DNA of 64,000 nucleotides, taken from Phascolarctos cinereus (Eukaryota; Chordata; Mammalia; Diprotodontia; Phascolarctidae). The translations under genes were made by a program, and so were the position numbers. The stretch lies in the NCBI RefSeq assembly GCF_002099425.1, contig NW_018344253.1, positions 2,170,001 to 2,234,000 of the forward strand. The letters run 5' to 3'. Below the pieces are notes generated by a model, which saw nothing but the letters and a program-made list of their open reading frames with translations, was not told the DNA's origin and made no database searches. The stretch's first letter is position 1. Each line of letters starts with the position of its first letter. This document shows positions 29,195 through 39,879 of the stretch, one piece after another.

Positions 29195-29262
29195 CCCAGC
29201 CCTAAGCACAGTGCCTGGCACATAGTGGGGGCTTAATAAATGTTTATTGATTATTGATTGTT
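29195..29262 (+). mobile_element. L2 LINE 3' end
   Basis: CTAAGCACAGTGCCTGGCAC and TTAATAAATGTTTATTGATT. Confidence 0.8.
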
Positions 29263-29524
29263 CCAACAGTCAGGGGTGTGCTGGAACCAGTTGGAAGCTG
29301 ACCTGGAGATCAGCAAATGCTACCAGTCAGGAGTTGATTTATTATTTTGTTCACTGTTTCAACTTAAGAAAGGGATGGAGAAAATGCTAATAACGCAGAT
29401 TCAGCTTAAAAGCATTTCTTGCACACATTCCCTTTCCTGCCCTTCAACCCAGAGCTGGTTGTTAAACATTTACTAGCATATTCCTGCCTACAGTCTAATT
29501 ATAGGCTGCTGTAATTGCAGGTTG
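29263..29524. promoter_or_regulatory. Candidate regulatory element
   Basis: Repeat-free. It contains TGCTAATAACGC, GTTAAACATTTACTAGC, GTCTAATTATAGG and CTGTAATTGCAGG, a cluster of homeodomain-type TAAT cores. Inference only. Confidence 0.3.
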
Positions 29525-29705
29525 ACAGATTTAAAGATGCAAGGGACCTCAGGGGTAATATCGTCCAACTCATTTTACATATAGGGGAACTGAGGCCCAG
29601 AGAGATTAAGTGATTTGACAAAGGCTACGTTGGTAGTAAATGGCAGGATTTGAACCTAAGTCTTTTGACTCCAAATCAAATATTCTTTCCACTGTGCCAT
29701 GTAAT
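29525..29705 (-). mobile_element. MIR3-like SINE
   Basis: AAGATGCAAGGGACCTCAGG, GGAACTGAGGCCCAGAGAGA, GGATTTGAACCTAAGTCTTT and TTCCACTGTGCCATG. Confidence 0.8.
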
Positions 29706-29930
29706 TGTTTCAGTGTTCAGTGTTCTGGTTTCCTTTGCATTTGTTGATACAGCTGTTGGGTAGGATGTATCAAGGGTCAGAGGGAGAAGCAAAGCGGAAT
29801 GCATAAAGAAAGAATGCTCCAAAACTAGAAATGTTTGGGGTTCTCATGCGTTTGCATGGCGGCATCTTATTAATGGTTCATTATCTGTCTGTAAAGAGCG
29901 AAACAGGGCATGACAAAGAGAGGACATTTC

Positions 29931-30076
29931 CTTTTTTTTGGTGAGGCAATCAGGGTTAAGTGACTTGCCCAGGGTCACACAGCCGGTAAGTGTCAAGTGT
30001 CTGAGGTCACATTTGAATTCAGGCCCTCCTGACTCTAAGGCTGGAGCTCTATCCACTGCACCACCTAGCTGCCCCC
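29931..30076 (-). mobile_element. Short tRNA-SINE
   Basis: GGTGAGGCAATCAGGGTTAAG to CACCACCTAGCTGCCCC. AGAGGACATTTCC and AGAGGATATTTCA flank it as a target duplication. Confidence 0.9.
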
Positions 30077-30092
30077 CAAAAGAGGATATTTC

Positions 30093-30345
30093 AAGGGGGG
30101 AAAACCCAAGGTACCCCTTACCAGGAGCTAGTCATTGGACCAGCCATAGGAAGAAGAAATTTCCCCCCCTGGCAACCCTGGAAGAGTATGTTGATGGGAG
30201 GGAGTACCAATGCTGGTCAAAGGACAGACTCTAGAATTGTTGAGGTGTCCCTCCAATGCTCAGTCAGGTCATTTTTTCCAAGTTGGGGATCTGGAGCTTG
30301 GATTACCCAGTTATAGTGCACAAAAGTGTGATCACAAGGTCAGTT
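30093..30345. other. Unique DNA
   Basis: Repeat-free stretch before the L1. No coding signal. Confidence 0.4.
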
Positions 30346-30362
30346 AAGAGTAACCAGCTAAT

Positions 30363-31643
30363 ACATAAAGGCTGATACCATAAGTAAACTGGGAGAACAA
30401 GGAATAGTTTACCTATCAGATCTATGGAGAACAGAAGAATTCATGACTAAACAGGAGATAGAGAACATTACGAAAAGCAAAATGCATAATTTTGATTACA
30501 TTAAATTGAAAAGTTTTTGCACAAACAAAGCCAATGCAACTAAGATTAGAAGGAAGGTAGAAAATTGGGAAAGAATTTTTACAACCAGTCTCTCTGATAA
30601 AGGCCTCATTTCTAAAATATATAGAGAATTAAGACAAATTTATAAGAACACAAGCCATTCCCCAATTGATAAATGGTCAAAGGATATGAACAGACAGTTC
30701 TCAGATGAAGAAATTAAAGCCATCAATAGTCATATGAAAAAATGCTCCAAATTGTTATTGATTAAAGAAATGCAAATCAAAACAACTCTGAGGTACCACA
30801 TCACACCTATCAGATTGGCCAACATGACAAAACAGGAAAATGATAAATGTTGGAGAAGATGTGGGAAAATTGGAACACTAATACATTGGGTGGAGTTGTG
30901 AAATGATCCAACCATTTTGGAGAACAATTTGGAACTATGCCCAAAGGGCTACAAAAATGTGCATACCCTTTGATCCAGCAATAGCACTTCTAGGGCTATA
31001 TCCCAAAGAGATCAAACAAATGGGAAAAGGACCCACATGTACAAAAATATTCATAGCAGCTCTTTTTGTGGCAAAGAATTGGAAATTGAGAGGATGCCCA
31101 TCAATTGGGGAATGGCTGAGCAAGTTGTGGTATATGAATGTAATAGAATACTATTGTGCTATAAGAAATGATGAACAGGCTGACTTCAGAAAAACCTGGA
31201 AAGACTTATATGGTCTGATGCTGAGTGAAGTGAGCAGAACCAAGAGGACTTTGTACACAATAACAGCCACGTTATGCAATGACTAAGATTGTTAAACTGA
31301 ACCCTTCTCAGCATTATGAGGATCTAAGACATCTCCAGAGGCCTCAGGATGGAAAATGCTGTCCACATCCAAAGAAAGAACTATGGAAGTCGAATCACTC
31401 TCACTTATTTTTACCTTCTGTTGAGTTTTGTTTCATCTTTCTGATGGTTCCTCCTATTGGTTTTAATTTTTACTTACAACTTCACTAATGTGAAAATATG
31501 TTTAATGGGTATGTAAATGTAAAGCCTATGTCAGATTGTGCGCCGTCTTGGGAGGGGGGAGGAAGGGGGAGAAAAATTTTCAACTCAAAAGCATATGGAA
31601 GTGATTGTTGATAAATCAAAATAAATTAATAAAATTAAAAAAA
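30363..31643 (+). mobile_element. L1 LINE, 5'-truncated, young-looking
   Basis: Covers the C-terminal part of ORF2 and the 3' UTR. The first frame (30443-30901) has L1 hallmarks IKLKSFCTNK, SDKGLISKIY, KWSKDMNRQFSDEEI and KEMQIKTTLRYHITPIRLA. A +1-type shift near 30900 moves the reading to 30903-31286 (FDPAIALLGLYPKEIKQ, FIAALFVAKNW, SIGEWLSKLWYMN). Ends in an A-rich tail. AAGAGTAACCAGCTAAT occurs on both sides (30346-30362, 31644-31660), a perfect 17 bp target duplication. Confidence 0.95.
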
Positions 31644-31694
31644 AAGAGTAACCAGCTAATGAGGTCAAGGTTGAAGGTCTAATGCCCTGGGGAA

Positions 31695-31912
31695 GCTATC
31701 ATAATCAATCAATAAATATTTATTAAGTGCTTACTATGGGCCAGATGAGAGTCAGGATGGCATGATGCAAGGCATTCTGGGGAAGCCTCTGGACCCCTTC
31801 TCAGAATGGTTTTAAATGTATAAAATATGTAGGATTACAAAGGAAACCAATTATATTGAAATAGTTACCAAAATATTAAAAAAAAAGTCCCCACACCCCA
31901 GGTTAATATAAT
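31695..31912. mobile_element. Antisense L2 end, then hAT fragment
   Basis: CAATAAATATTTATTAAGTGC (31705) is an antisense L2 terminus. From 31780, GGTTTTAAATGTATAAAATA, ATTACAAAGGAAACCAATTA and CACACCCCAGGTTAA match the right two-thirds of the hAT element at 1109-1312. Confidence 0.7.
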
Positions 31913-31919
31913 GCATACC

Positions 31920-32275
31920 AACGGGGCCCAGAGTCAGAAAAACATGGTTCAGGACTCCACCTCTGACAGATAGCTTTCTGTGTGACTTTAGGCAGCTCTT
32001 TAAGTAGTAGAACAGATGTTGAGCTGCGTGGATAGAGCTTCACTAGATGGGTGAAGAAGACACAGCATGTTCTTATATTAGGAAATAAAGAACATGAGCA
32101 AAATGAGTAACCACCCCACAAGGTAAGTGCTTTTGCTATCCTTGCTCTATAGATGGCTCCTGGATGTTATGAGACTTGTGCAGGGTCACACAGCTAGGAA
32201 GAATGGAAGGCAAGGTTCAAACCCAGGTCTTTCAGACTCCAAGTCCAGTCTCCAACCCACCATGCTAGGCTGCCT
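31920..32275. mobile_element. E-family fragment and antisense MIR-class SINE
   Basis: CAGAGTCAGAAAAACATGG and TCTGTGTGACTTTAGGC (to about 32000) are E-family-like. 32110-32275 holds GTGCAGGGTCACACAGCTAG and CAAACCCAGGTCTTTCAGAC, antisense MIR-class. Confidence 0.6.
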
Positions 32276-32364
32276 TTTACAAGATAATCACAATCAGTCC
32301 ATATTCCTATCCCTAGCCTTGGAATGTTTTGAAACGTTGGCCATGTATGAAGATAATTGCCTCA

Positions 32365-32985
32365 CTGATGACAATCAGTCACAAACATTTATTAAGCACC
32401 TACTATATGCTAGAGGACAACTACTTCACTGATAACATTTATTAAGTCACAAACATTTATTAAGCACCTACTATGTGCTGGGCACTGTGCTAAACACTGG
32501 GGATACAAAGATAGACAAAAGAAAGTCCCTTCTCTCAAGGAGCTCATGGTTTAATGGGGGAGATAACATGCAAACAAACAAAATAGTTGAATGGATGGAT
32601 GGATGGATGGATGGATGGATGGATGGATGGATGGACGGATGGATGGATAGACAATAAATTGAAGATTATCAACAAAGGAAGGAGATAGAATTAAGGGAGA
32701 CCAGGAAAGACTTCTTGTAGAAGATAAGATTTTAGCTGGGACTTGAAGGAAGCGAGGGAAACTAGGAGGCAGGGATGAGGAGGGAGAGGATTCTAGACAT
32801 AGAAGATAGACAATAAAATACTTAGAGTCAGGAGATGGAGTATAGCCGGTGTGAGGAAAAGCCAGGAGACTCGAGTCACTAGATTCAGAGTAAGTGGGGA
32901 AGAGTAAAGGGTAAGAAGACTAGAAAGGCAGGAAGGGGCCAGATTAAAAAAGAGAAGATTTTATACGTGACAGGCTCTTTTAGTT
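32365..32985 (-). mobile_element. L2 LINE 3' region
   Basis: The L2 terminus is present twice: TCACAAACATTTATTAAGCA near 32379 and 32447. It continues through TCAAGGAGCTCATGGTTTAA and, past a microsatellite, GGGACTTGAAGGAAGCGAGG and AGGCAGGAAGGGGCCAGATT. Confidence 0.8.
32588..32652. repeat. (GGAT)n microsatellite
   Basis: About 15 ATGG/GGAT units, one with a C, inside the L2 fragment. Confidence 0.95.
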
Positions 32986-32989
32986 GCCT

Positions 32990-33672
32990 TTGCCTCACCT
33001 AGGATCCAGGAAGGGCTTTGGAGAGCCTGATCTTTGATCTGGGGCTTAATAAGTTTTTATTTCATTGTTTTTTTAAATTCTAAATATTTTTACTTTTTTC
33101 TTTTGATGTATTTTTTGTTAAATATTTTCCAATTACATGTAAACAATTTTTTAACATTCATTTTTTGCAGTTTTGAGTTCTAAATTCTCTCCCTCCTGCC
33201 CTTCCCCCACTTCTTGAGAAGCCAAGGAACATGATATAGATTATACATTTGAAGTCATGCAAAACAGATTTCCATATTGTTGAGTCATTTCTGTCATGTC
33301 TGACTCTCTGTGACCCCAGTTTGGGGTTTTCTTGGCAGAGATACCAGAATGGTTTGCCATTTCCTTCTCCAGCAAAGAGGGTGAAGTGACTCGCCCAGGG
33401 TTACACAGCTAGTAAGTGTCTGAGGCCGGATTTGAACTCATGCGTCTTCCTGATTCCAAACCCAGTGCTCTAGCCACTGTACCACCAAGCAAAGAAAACA
33501 TGTGCTTCCTTCAATCTGCACCCAGAGTTCATAAGTTCTCTTCATGGAGGAGGATAGTATTTTTCATCATGGGTCTTTTGGAATTATCTTGGATCATTGT
33601 CTTGATCAGAGGAGCTAAGTGTTTCACAGTTGATCATCATTATAATATTGCTGTTACTGTGCACAATGTAAG
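32990..33672 (-). mobile_element. L1 3' region split by a MAR1-type SINE
   Basis: 33055-33275 is antisense L1 3' UTR (TTTTGAGTTCTAAATTCTCTC, GATATAGATTATACATTTG, GAAGTCATGCAAAACAG). 33490-33672 continues it (CAATCTGCACCCAGAGTTCA, GGAATTATCTTGGATCATTG, ATAATATTGCTGTTACTGTG). 32990-33054 is unassigned. Confidence 0.75.
33280..33488 (-). mobile_element. MAR1-type long SINE inside L1
   Basis: GTTGAGTCATTTCTGTCATG through CTCCAGCAAAGAGGGTGAAG to AGCCACTGTACCACC. About 30 bp of the middle are deleted. Confidence 0.85.
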
Positions 33673-33731
33673 TTTTTCCTCTTGCCTGCCAATGAAGACT
33701 GCCAGTTTAAAGGTATTAATGAAGCTTTAGC

Positions 33732-33980
33732 TCAGGAGTTCTTAATCTGGGGCTCCTCATGCCCTCAGCAAGGAATCCACGGATTAGATAGATTTATGGG
33801 ACCCATGAACTTTGATGTGAAGAATATATCTTTATTTTCATGAACCTCTGACTGTAATTTAGCATTTCCTCCAATAATGAATGTAAGCAACAAGCCATGT
33901 TTTCAAGAAAGGATCCCTAGGCCCATCAGTCCAGATAGCCAAAGGAGTCCGTGACTTAAAACAAGTTAAGAACTCCTGCA
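33732..33980. mobile_element. hAT-type non-autonomous DNA transposon
   Basis: AGGAGTTCTTAATCTGGGGC and CAAGTTAAGAACTCCTGCA are inverted ends. The interior ATATCTTTATTTTCATGAAC and CTCTGACTGTAATTTAGCA recalls a well-known placental hAT MITE type. Confidence 0.75.
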
Positions 33981-34084
33981 CTAACTACATGTCCTGCCTT
34001 CCAACACTCACTACTGTGCCTCCAGACCATGACTGCTCCATAGATGCCTTAATCTTCAGCAACATTTTTTTCTCCAAAAGTAAT

Positions 34085-34310
34085 GGGTGGAAATTGCAGG
34101 AATGCAGGTGGAAAGAAAACTTCCTAAAAACAAGAGGTACCCAAAAGTAGGGGCTACCTTGGGAGGCAATGAGTTCCCCATCACTGGAATCTTCAAGTAG
34201 AGACTGATCACATATCAGAGATGCTGAACAAGGGATTCCCATTTATGTATAGGTTGGACTTGATGATCTCTGAGATCTCTTCTATCTCTGAAATTCTACA
34301 GTTTGGTAAT
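34085..34310 (+). mobile_element. L3/CR1 LINE 3' end
   Basis: AAAGAAAACTTCCTAAAAAC, GGGAGGCAATGAGTTCCCCA and GGTTGGACTTGATGATCTCT reach the natural L3 3' end, unlike the two copies at 3569 and 5432. Confidence 0.82.
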
Positions 34311-34984
34311 TCTTTCCTGTTATCCTACTATGTGCTTAATGGGTTCATATTTGCTTTGGGAAGGTGTATTTAAATGGGAAAAGTTAGTTTTTAAATACTA
34401 CAAATGCATACAGAGAATCTTACTTCATGTAAAAGGGCAATCTGACGAGTCCCTTAACTAGCTTACTGGATCTATGTTGGTTCTGAGCTAGAGAGCCTTC
34501 TGATGATAGAAAGAACACAACCAGCACTTAAGGTGGTGGAGGAGCACATTCCTGTGTGGAATAGATGAGCATGAGATGGGAAATATAAGTAGAGAAATGG
34601 TCTTCCTTCCTGATGAAGGGCAAAATAGAAGGGGGTAGACTAGAGGGGGAAAACCAAGCTGGAGTCCTCTAAGGATTCCTGGTCTCATTTGTTGCTCCAG
34701 ATTTCCTGTTCTAGGGGATCTGAAGCCCCAGATTCACAAAAGCACCCCATCTCTTCACAGGAGAAATGGAACAAAAGAGTGACCATGCCTCAGTGGCTGT
34801 CTTTCTCCCTGGCTGGAGAAATAGCTCAGGATAATTGTCTCTCCAGTGATCCCTCTCTCCAGGTTCTCTGGAAAAGGAAAGCCGAGCTAGGCCGTCCCTT
34901 TGCTCAGCACTCCATAGACCAGTGGCCTGTCTCCTGAGAGTAGGGACCATAACCTGCCGATGGATGGTTAATGGCATCCTATTT
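34311..34984. other. Unique DNA
   Basis: Repeat-free. Opposite-strand open frames near 34689-34977 show no known motif. Confidence 0.4.
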
Positions 34985-35300
34985 CTTTTTGGTCAGCAAA
35001 ACACTCAGTTGAGTCTGCATGGGCAAATTAAAAGCCACCATCCAATTGAGGCTAAGTCCCACAGCTTTTTGACATCACAGAAATAGAAGAATTCAAATTG
35101 CTGTGTGAATTTTCTGGTTCATCTGAACATTTTGGCCCCATGAAATCATAACCTCAATTTAAGTAAAAAAAATGCAGTTTGTCTGTTCTAGTATGGTCAT
35201 GTAGACTAAACATCTGGGTGGACAATAACTGACCCAATGTTTTGGTATCATGTTGACAGCACTCTGAAATAGTGGAATGACTATCTGGGGCACCAATTCA
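34985..35300. promoter_or_regulatory. Candidate regulatory element
   Basis: Repeat-free, AT-leaning, with GGTCAGCAAAACACTCAG, CAAATTAAAAGCC, TCCAATTGAGG and TTGACATCACAG. The texture fits a conserved element, but nothing proves it. Confidence 0.25.
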
Positions 35301-35814
35301 GCACCCTCCAAAAACCTGCTAGTTAAGAAATGGGAGTGGCAGTGGTATCAGATGGAGAGCTGAGTTAACCAGATGGACACAACTCCAATGAGCTGAATCA
35401 TTGCTCCCCTTCTCCTGTAGACATGTAGACACAGCCTCTCCTCTTGTGTGGTGGCGAATACATGACTCTGGGGCCAGGCTTTTTGCAAACAAAGCTATTC
35501 TCTGGGAGACTTCCTCCTCTCCCTTCTCCCCCCACCCCAATAGTCTTGTTCCTGCGTAGAGGAAATAATCCCATTAGCTTCATTATCTCTAGGGAGGAAG
35601 GACAGGAGATAGATTTGCCCTTAAGTTCACTGAACTCAGCTCTTTCACCCCAGAGGCAAGCTGCAGGGTTGAAACATTCATTCAGTGCAGAAATGTAGGC
35701 TTTACAGAGACAGGACCCAAAGGATTCAGATAAGTCTGAATGAGGGGGGGATGGGGTCCCAGGCCTTCAGTTTCATTCTATTGCTTCTAAATGGGTAAAA
35801 AATACTCTAGGATG
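35301..35814. other. Unique DNA
   Basis: No repeat or gene recognised. Short frames at 35319-35698 are unremarkable. Confidence 0.4.
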
Positions 35815-36345
35815 TCCTTTGCTTTCTCTCTCCCTCCGATTCTGCCTCATTCCTCTGTTCTGTTCCCTCACCTCCCTCTGTTATTTTTCTTTTCCTTTCT
35901 TCTCCCCACTTCTCTTTTTCTCTGCTGTTTCCTTCCACACGGTTCCCCATCACCCAAGTTCTGTACCACTGCTCCTTTCTCTGTTTCAATTTCCCTTGCT
36001 CTGATGGTTCCACCTCAACTCTTCCCTCAACCTTGCTCAGTTTCCCCCATTTCTTTCTGTTCCCCTCCCCAGCTTTTCTCTTTTCCTTCCCAGTGTTTCT
36101 ATTCTCTCGAGATTCCTTCCCTACCCTCCTGTCCTCCACCCACCATTTTCTGCTCTGTTCCCCCACTAGATTTTCCTATTATTTTCTGTTCTCCCTCATT
36201 TTCTTTTTCTACTCTGTTCCCCCATCTGATTTCCCTTTCTATTATGTTCTCTCCTCTGTGTTCCTTTTCTTATTTTGTCCCCCTGCCCATTTCTCTTTCC
36301 CTATCCCCATCTCCATTTTTCCCCTTCAGCCAGAAGGAAGATTAA
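35815..36345. repeat. Polypyrimidine tract, irregular minisatellite
   Basis: About 530 bp almost wholly C/T on the plus strand, with loosely repeated TCTGTTCCCCC, ATTTTCCTATT and TTTCTTTTTC blocks spaced roughly 40-50 bp. The 184-codon plus frame (Ser/Phe/Pro/Leu) and 119-codon minus frame (Arg/Glu/Lys) are by-products of this composition. Confidence 0.8.
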
Positions 36346-36774
36346 TTCCTGCTCTTTTATTTCCCATTTCAGCTTAGTCCCCTCCATGTAAGAATACAGT
36401 CCTCTTCCCCTTTAAGCGCTTGTGGTCACCCATCCATCATCAGAAGCTGTAGGCCCAGGAGCTCCTGACAAGCATCGATTAAGCAAGCAGCTATTTAGTT
36501 CTTATTCAGAGCCCAGGATCTCTAGATATGGCCCCTGCTCTCAGGAGCTGGAACGCAGAGCTGAGGAGCACTGAGACAAGGGGACAGCCTAGCTCAGCTT
36601 CCCTTTTCCAGGGAGCCTGGAGAGAGCAAGCGTTGGAGAGCTGATCTGGATGATGAGCCCTTTGGCCCAATGTGTTTGGCATGAGGAAGTGTCACGCCAA
36701 ATTTGAGTGGTTTCCTCAGAAAGGGCCTTTCTCCTGGACCAGAGTAGACAACGTAAAAGGAATAATAGGGTCAT
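36346..36774. other. Unique DNA
   Basis: No repeat or gene recognised in about 430 bp. Confidence 0.4.
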
Positions 36775-36950
36775 AAATCTAGCAAAGGCCATCTGGTTCA
36801 ACTCATTTTATAGATAAGGAAACTAACACTCACGGAGTTTAAGTGCCTGGCTCAAGGCTAGATACAATTAGTTGGTAAGCATCAGAAGTGAGATTCGAAC
36901 CCAGCCCCTCTGACCTGACTTCAGAACCAGTGCTTTTTCCATTGTGCCAC
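36775..36950 (-). mobile_element. MIR3-like SINE
   Basis: AAAGGCCATCTGGTTCAACT, CATTTTATAGATAAGGAAAC, AGATTCGAACCCAGCCCCTC and TTGTGCCACCCTA. Confidence 0.78.
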
Positions 36951-37656
36951 CCTATTGGGGGCACCATCAATGGGCCAGGACAGGTGGTCCAGCAGAAGCC
37001 TGTGAGGCTGTTTACTTTACCCAGCTGTGTATGTCTCCCTTATCAGGAAGCCTAAATCTCCAAGGCTCCCACAGCAAACAGGGGGGCTCTATCTGGGGAG
37101 GGAGGCTCGAAGAAATTCTTCATACTTGTCAGGGTTTGATGTATCTCTCACCTGTTCTGTAAGCCTGTCCCTGTTCCCCTCAAGAGACAGGTACCTATCT
37201 CCCTGGGTGTGTGCAGCCTCCTGCCCTCTCACCTGCACTTCCCATGAGGCACCTTGACTTCCCTGTTAAAATGTCAGTGAAGTCATTTAATTATTTACGC
37301 AATTCATGGTTTTAGTCAATACATTTTTAGATGTGTATCCTTGATTTCTATTTATATCTGTGTATCCTAGCTGGGTTTTGGGGTATTTTTTTTTGGACAG
37401 GTTCTGTGAGAAACTCTATCAATGTGGACTGCCAAGTGATAGCTAATATATTATTATCTTAAGAGAGTTGCCTGGAAAACTGAGAGGTTCAGTGATAAAA
37501 TTTGGAGTAAGACCTCGAGGCTGGTCCTAGTCCTGCTACAGAAATTAGTTTTGTTTATATGATATATAAACAGGTATATAAATAAGCAGCTGTGGGATAT
37601 TAAGACATAAAAATACATGTATATACATATACACATATATCTGTTTATGTATGTAT
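36951..37656. other. Unique DNA, partly AT-rich
   Basis: No repeat recognised. 37260-37420 (TAATTATTTACGCAATTCAT and following) has a regulatory-element texture. 37540-37650 is TA/CA-rich simple sequence. Confidence 0.4.
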
Positions 37657-37970
37657 TATTGTCATTCAGTTGTTTTCCCGTTAAGTCCAATTCTTTGTGA
37701 CCATATTTGGGATTTTGTTGGCAAAGCTACTGGAGTGGTTTGCCATTTCCTTCTCCAGCTCATTTTACAGATGGGGCAACTGAGGCAAGCAGGGTGACAT
37801 GACTTGGCCAGTGTCACACAGCTAGGAAGTGTCTGAGGCTGGATTTGAACTCAGGAAGATAAGTTTTCTTGACTCCAGACCTGGCACTCTATCCAAGGCA
37901 CCACTTAGCTGTCTTTATATATGTGTACATACACTTAGATGTACATCTATACACACATATATACCCCATA
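37657..37970 (-). mobile_element. MAR1-type long SINE and adjoining AC/AT simple repeat
   Basis: GTTGTTTTCCCGTTAAGTCC to GGCACCACTTAGCTGTC (37912). It sits inside a TATATGTGTACATAC-type microsatellite present on both sides. Confidence 0.85.
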
Positions 37971-37989
37971 ACAGCTCATGAAGAAGACG

Positions 37990-38382
37990 ATGGGGAATAA
38001 CAGAGAGAGTACAGAGACCCTAATTAGCTTGAGGATAGCCAACAGGCTCAAACCCATCGATGAACTGCGGGTGGGGGTGTCTACCCCGCTCACGTGATGA
38101 CTTGCCCCCGTGGAATGGGTAGATGAGAACAATGCGTTTCAATGGCCATGAAGCAGGCACTTTGGAAAGCTTAGAGCTTGGTCAGACATCAAAGATGCCA
38201 AGGTCATTCACTGTATTCCGGCCATCACAATTTTTTGTTCTGCCACTGGACTTCAATGACTCCAGAAGAGAGAGTGAGGCTGAGACTTTGTGCAACTCTG
38301 CCTCACATAAGTCCAATTCATGCACAAGTCAAGATGTCACCTGTGATGTCACTGGTCCTCTTAGAAACAAAGGCCTACCACC
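37990..38382 (-). mobile_element. D-family repeat
   Basis: Antisense: GGTCCTCTTAGAAACAAAGG (head), GACTCCAGAAGAGAGAGTGA, TTAGAGCTTGGTCAGACATC, then GGGTGTCTACCCCGCTCACG. Confidence 0.8.
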
Positions 38383-38384
38383 AC

Positions 38385-38510
38385 CAATAACAGCTGTATA
38401 ACTATGGACAAGTCTCTGGTCTTCAGTTCCCTTATTTGTAAAATGAAGGCGTTGGACTTGACCTCTAAGACCCCTTCTTCACTCTTAATCTATTATCCTA
38501 TGAGCATTAC
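38385..38510 (+). mobile_element. MIR3-like SINE
   Basis: TCAGTTCCCTTATTTGTAAA, GGCGTTGGACTTGACCTCTA and TCTTAATCTATTATCC. Confidence 0.65.
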
Positions 38511-38764
38511 TTGCTTAGACTTGGAGTGGTGTGGAGGGGTCACACACACCAGTGATATCCCAGCTCTTTTGAAGAATTGAAATAAAATAAGTTAAAGGTA
38601 AAGGAGGAGTACCCTATCTCCTGGGGCCCTTTTCTTGTTTTGACAGCTTGCCCTCATCCTACCAGATGAACACCCACCAGAAATCTCTGCTCCATTCCTT
38701 CAAGGTGGGATTCTTGTAACTCAGGCATCCATTGGCCAGAATGGACAGTCATGGGATCAGACTA
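38511..38764. other. Unique DNA
   Basis: No repeat or gene recognised. Confidence 0.4.
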
Positions 38765-39060
38765 TCAGAGGTCATGGGATCACAGATTCAGAGTTGGAAA
38801 GGACCTTAAAGATCATTTAATCCAACTTCCTCTTTTTACAGATAAGGATCAAATGGTTTGTCCAAGGTCTTACAGTCTAAAAGTACCAGAAGTCTAATAT
38901 GAACCTAAGTGTTTCTTACCTCAGGTCCAATGCCCTGCTCAAAGGCTTTAGAACCAGAGATGACTTTGGCCATACTTCTCATTTAACAAGAGAGGAAACT
39001 GAGGCACAGAGAGATTAGGTGTCATGTTCACAGTTGCACAGCTAGTGAGTATGTCTGAGG
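38765..39060 (-). mobile_element. Two antisense MIR3-like/MIR fragments
   Basis: 38765-38945: AGAGTTGGAAAGGACCTTAA and TTTTTACAGATAAGGATCAA. 38960-39060: GAGAGGAAACTGAGGCACAG and GTTGCACAGCTAGTGAG. Confidence 0.72.
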
Positions 39061-39114
39061 TCTCAAACCTATGAAGGAAAGCTTTTGCAGGAGGAAAGAG
39101 AAAGGCTTGAAATT

Positions 39115-39335
39115 CTCCTTCTTCAGGCAGCCTTCCATGATTAATTCTCCCTAACTCTAATTACTCTAACCTTGCACCCCTTTAATACATCATACTATAT
39201 GATTGAGCCTGGGGAAGGAAAATGAAAATAATAAAATGGGTTAGCCTTTTGGGGCCTCACTTTTCTCACTTGTAAAATGATAGGGTTGAACTAATGTTCT
39301 AAGATTTCCTTCAGCTCTGAAATTGCACGAGCCTA
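39115..39335 (+). mobile_element. L2 fragment, then MIR3-like 3' end
   Basis: CAGGCAGCCTTCCATGATTA is L2 3' UTR-like. 39240-39335 has CCTCACTTTTCTCACTTGTA and TTTCCTTCAGCTCTGAAATT. Confidence 0.6.
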
Positions 39336-39443
39336 CCTCTTCCAAAAGACCCCTAGTGATATAGGCTTTCTTTAAAACCCTGTATTTTAAATGGACATTA
39401 CAGACAATTATCACCTGCTTATGAATATCCTGTTCATCACACC

Positions 39444-39448
<5 letters not shown>

Positions 39449-39500
<52 letters not shown>
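39449..39500. repeat. (CA)n microsatellite
   Basis: About 26 uninterrupted CA units. Confidence 0.97.
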
Positions 39501-39503
<3 letters not shown>

Positions 39504-39879
39504 CACCCACCGCACCTAAGGAAGTGTAACCTACAGGAGACGTGATCATGCAAACTTTAAACAAATAGGACTTTACTATCCTAGTAATAATTATCCTAGG
39601 GAATATCAGGCTTTGCCAGGCCCCAGCTCTTGGCTGAAGGAAGGAGGACTCCAATGTGACGCAGGTATCTCCCCTTTTCCTGGTGGGTGGGGAAAAGGGA
39701 CAGGGAGCTCCCTACTCGCTCCCTTACCCCACTACCCATACACATGTTAGTTGCATGGCTTGCAGGAGAGCCTCTCTGTCCCTTTGGAGGTGGTCTCCTG
39801 CCAAAAGAAGATGGAACAGGCACTCTCTGAAATCCCATCTCTTCCCCACAGACATTTTACAACTTGATTATTCCTGACC
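39501..39879. other. Unique DNA
   Basis: No repeat recognised. Short frames on both strands at 39596-39877 lack known motifs. Confidence 0.4.

Noticed and set aside
30443-31286. Coding gene for a reverse-transcriptase-like protein
   Set aside because: It is a 5'-truncated L1 with a frameshift, framed by a target-site duplication; not a host gene.
35791-36345. 184-codon plus-strand open frame rich in Ser, Phe, Pro and Leu
   Set aside because: It covers a polypyrimidine tract where stop codons are naturally absent. No domain, no start context and no conservation evidence.
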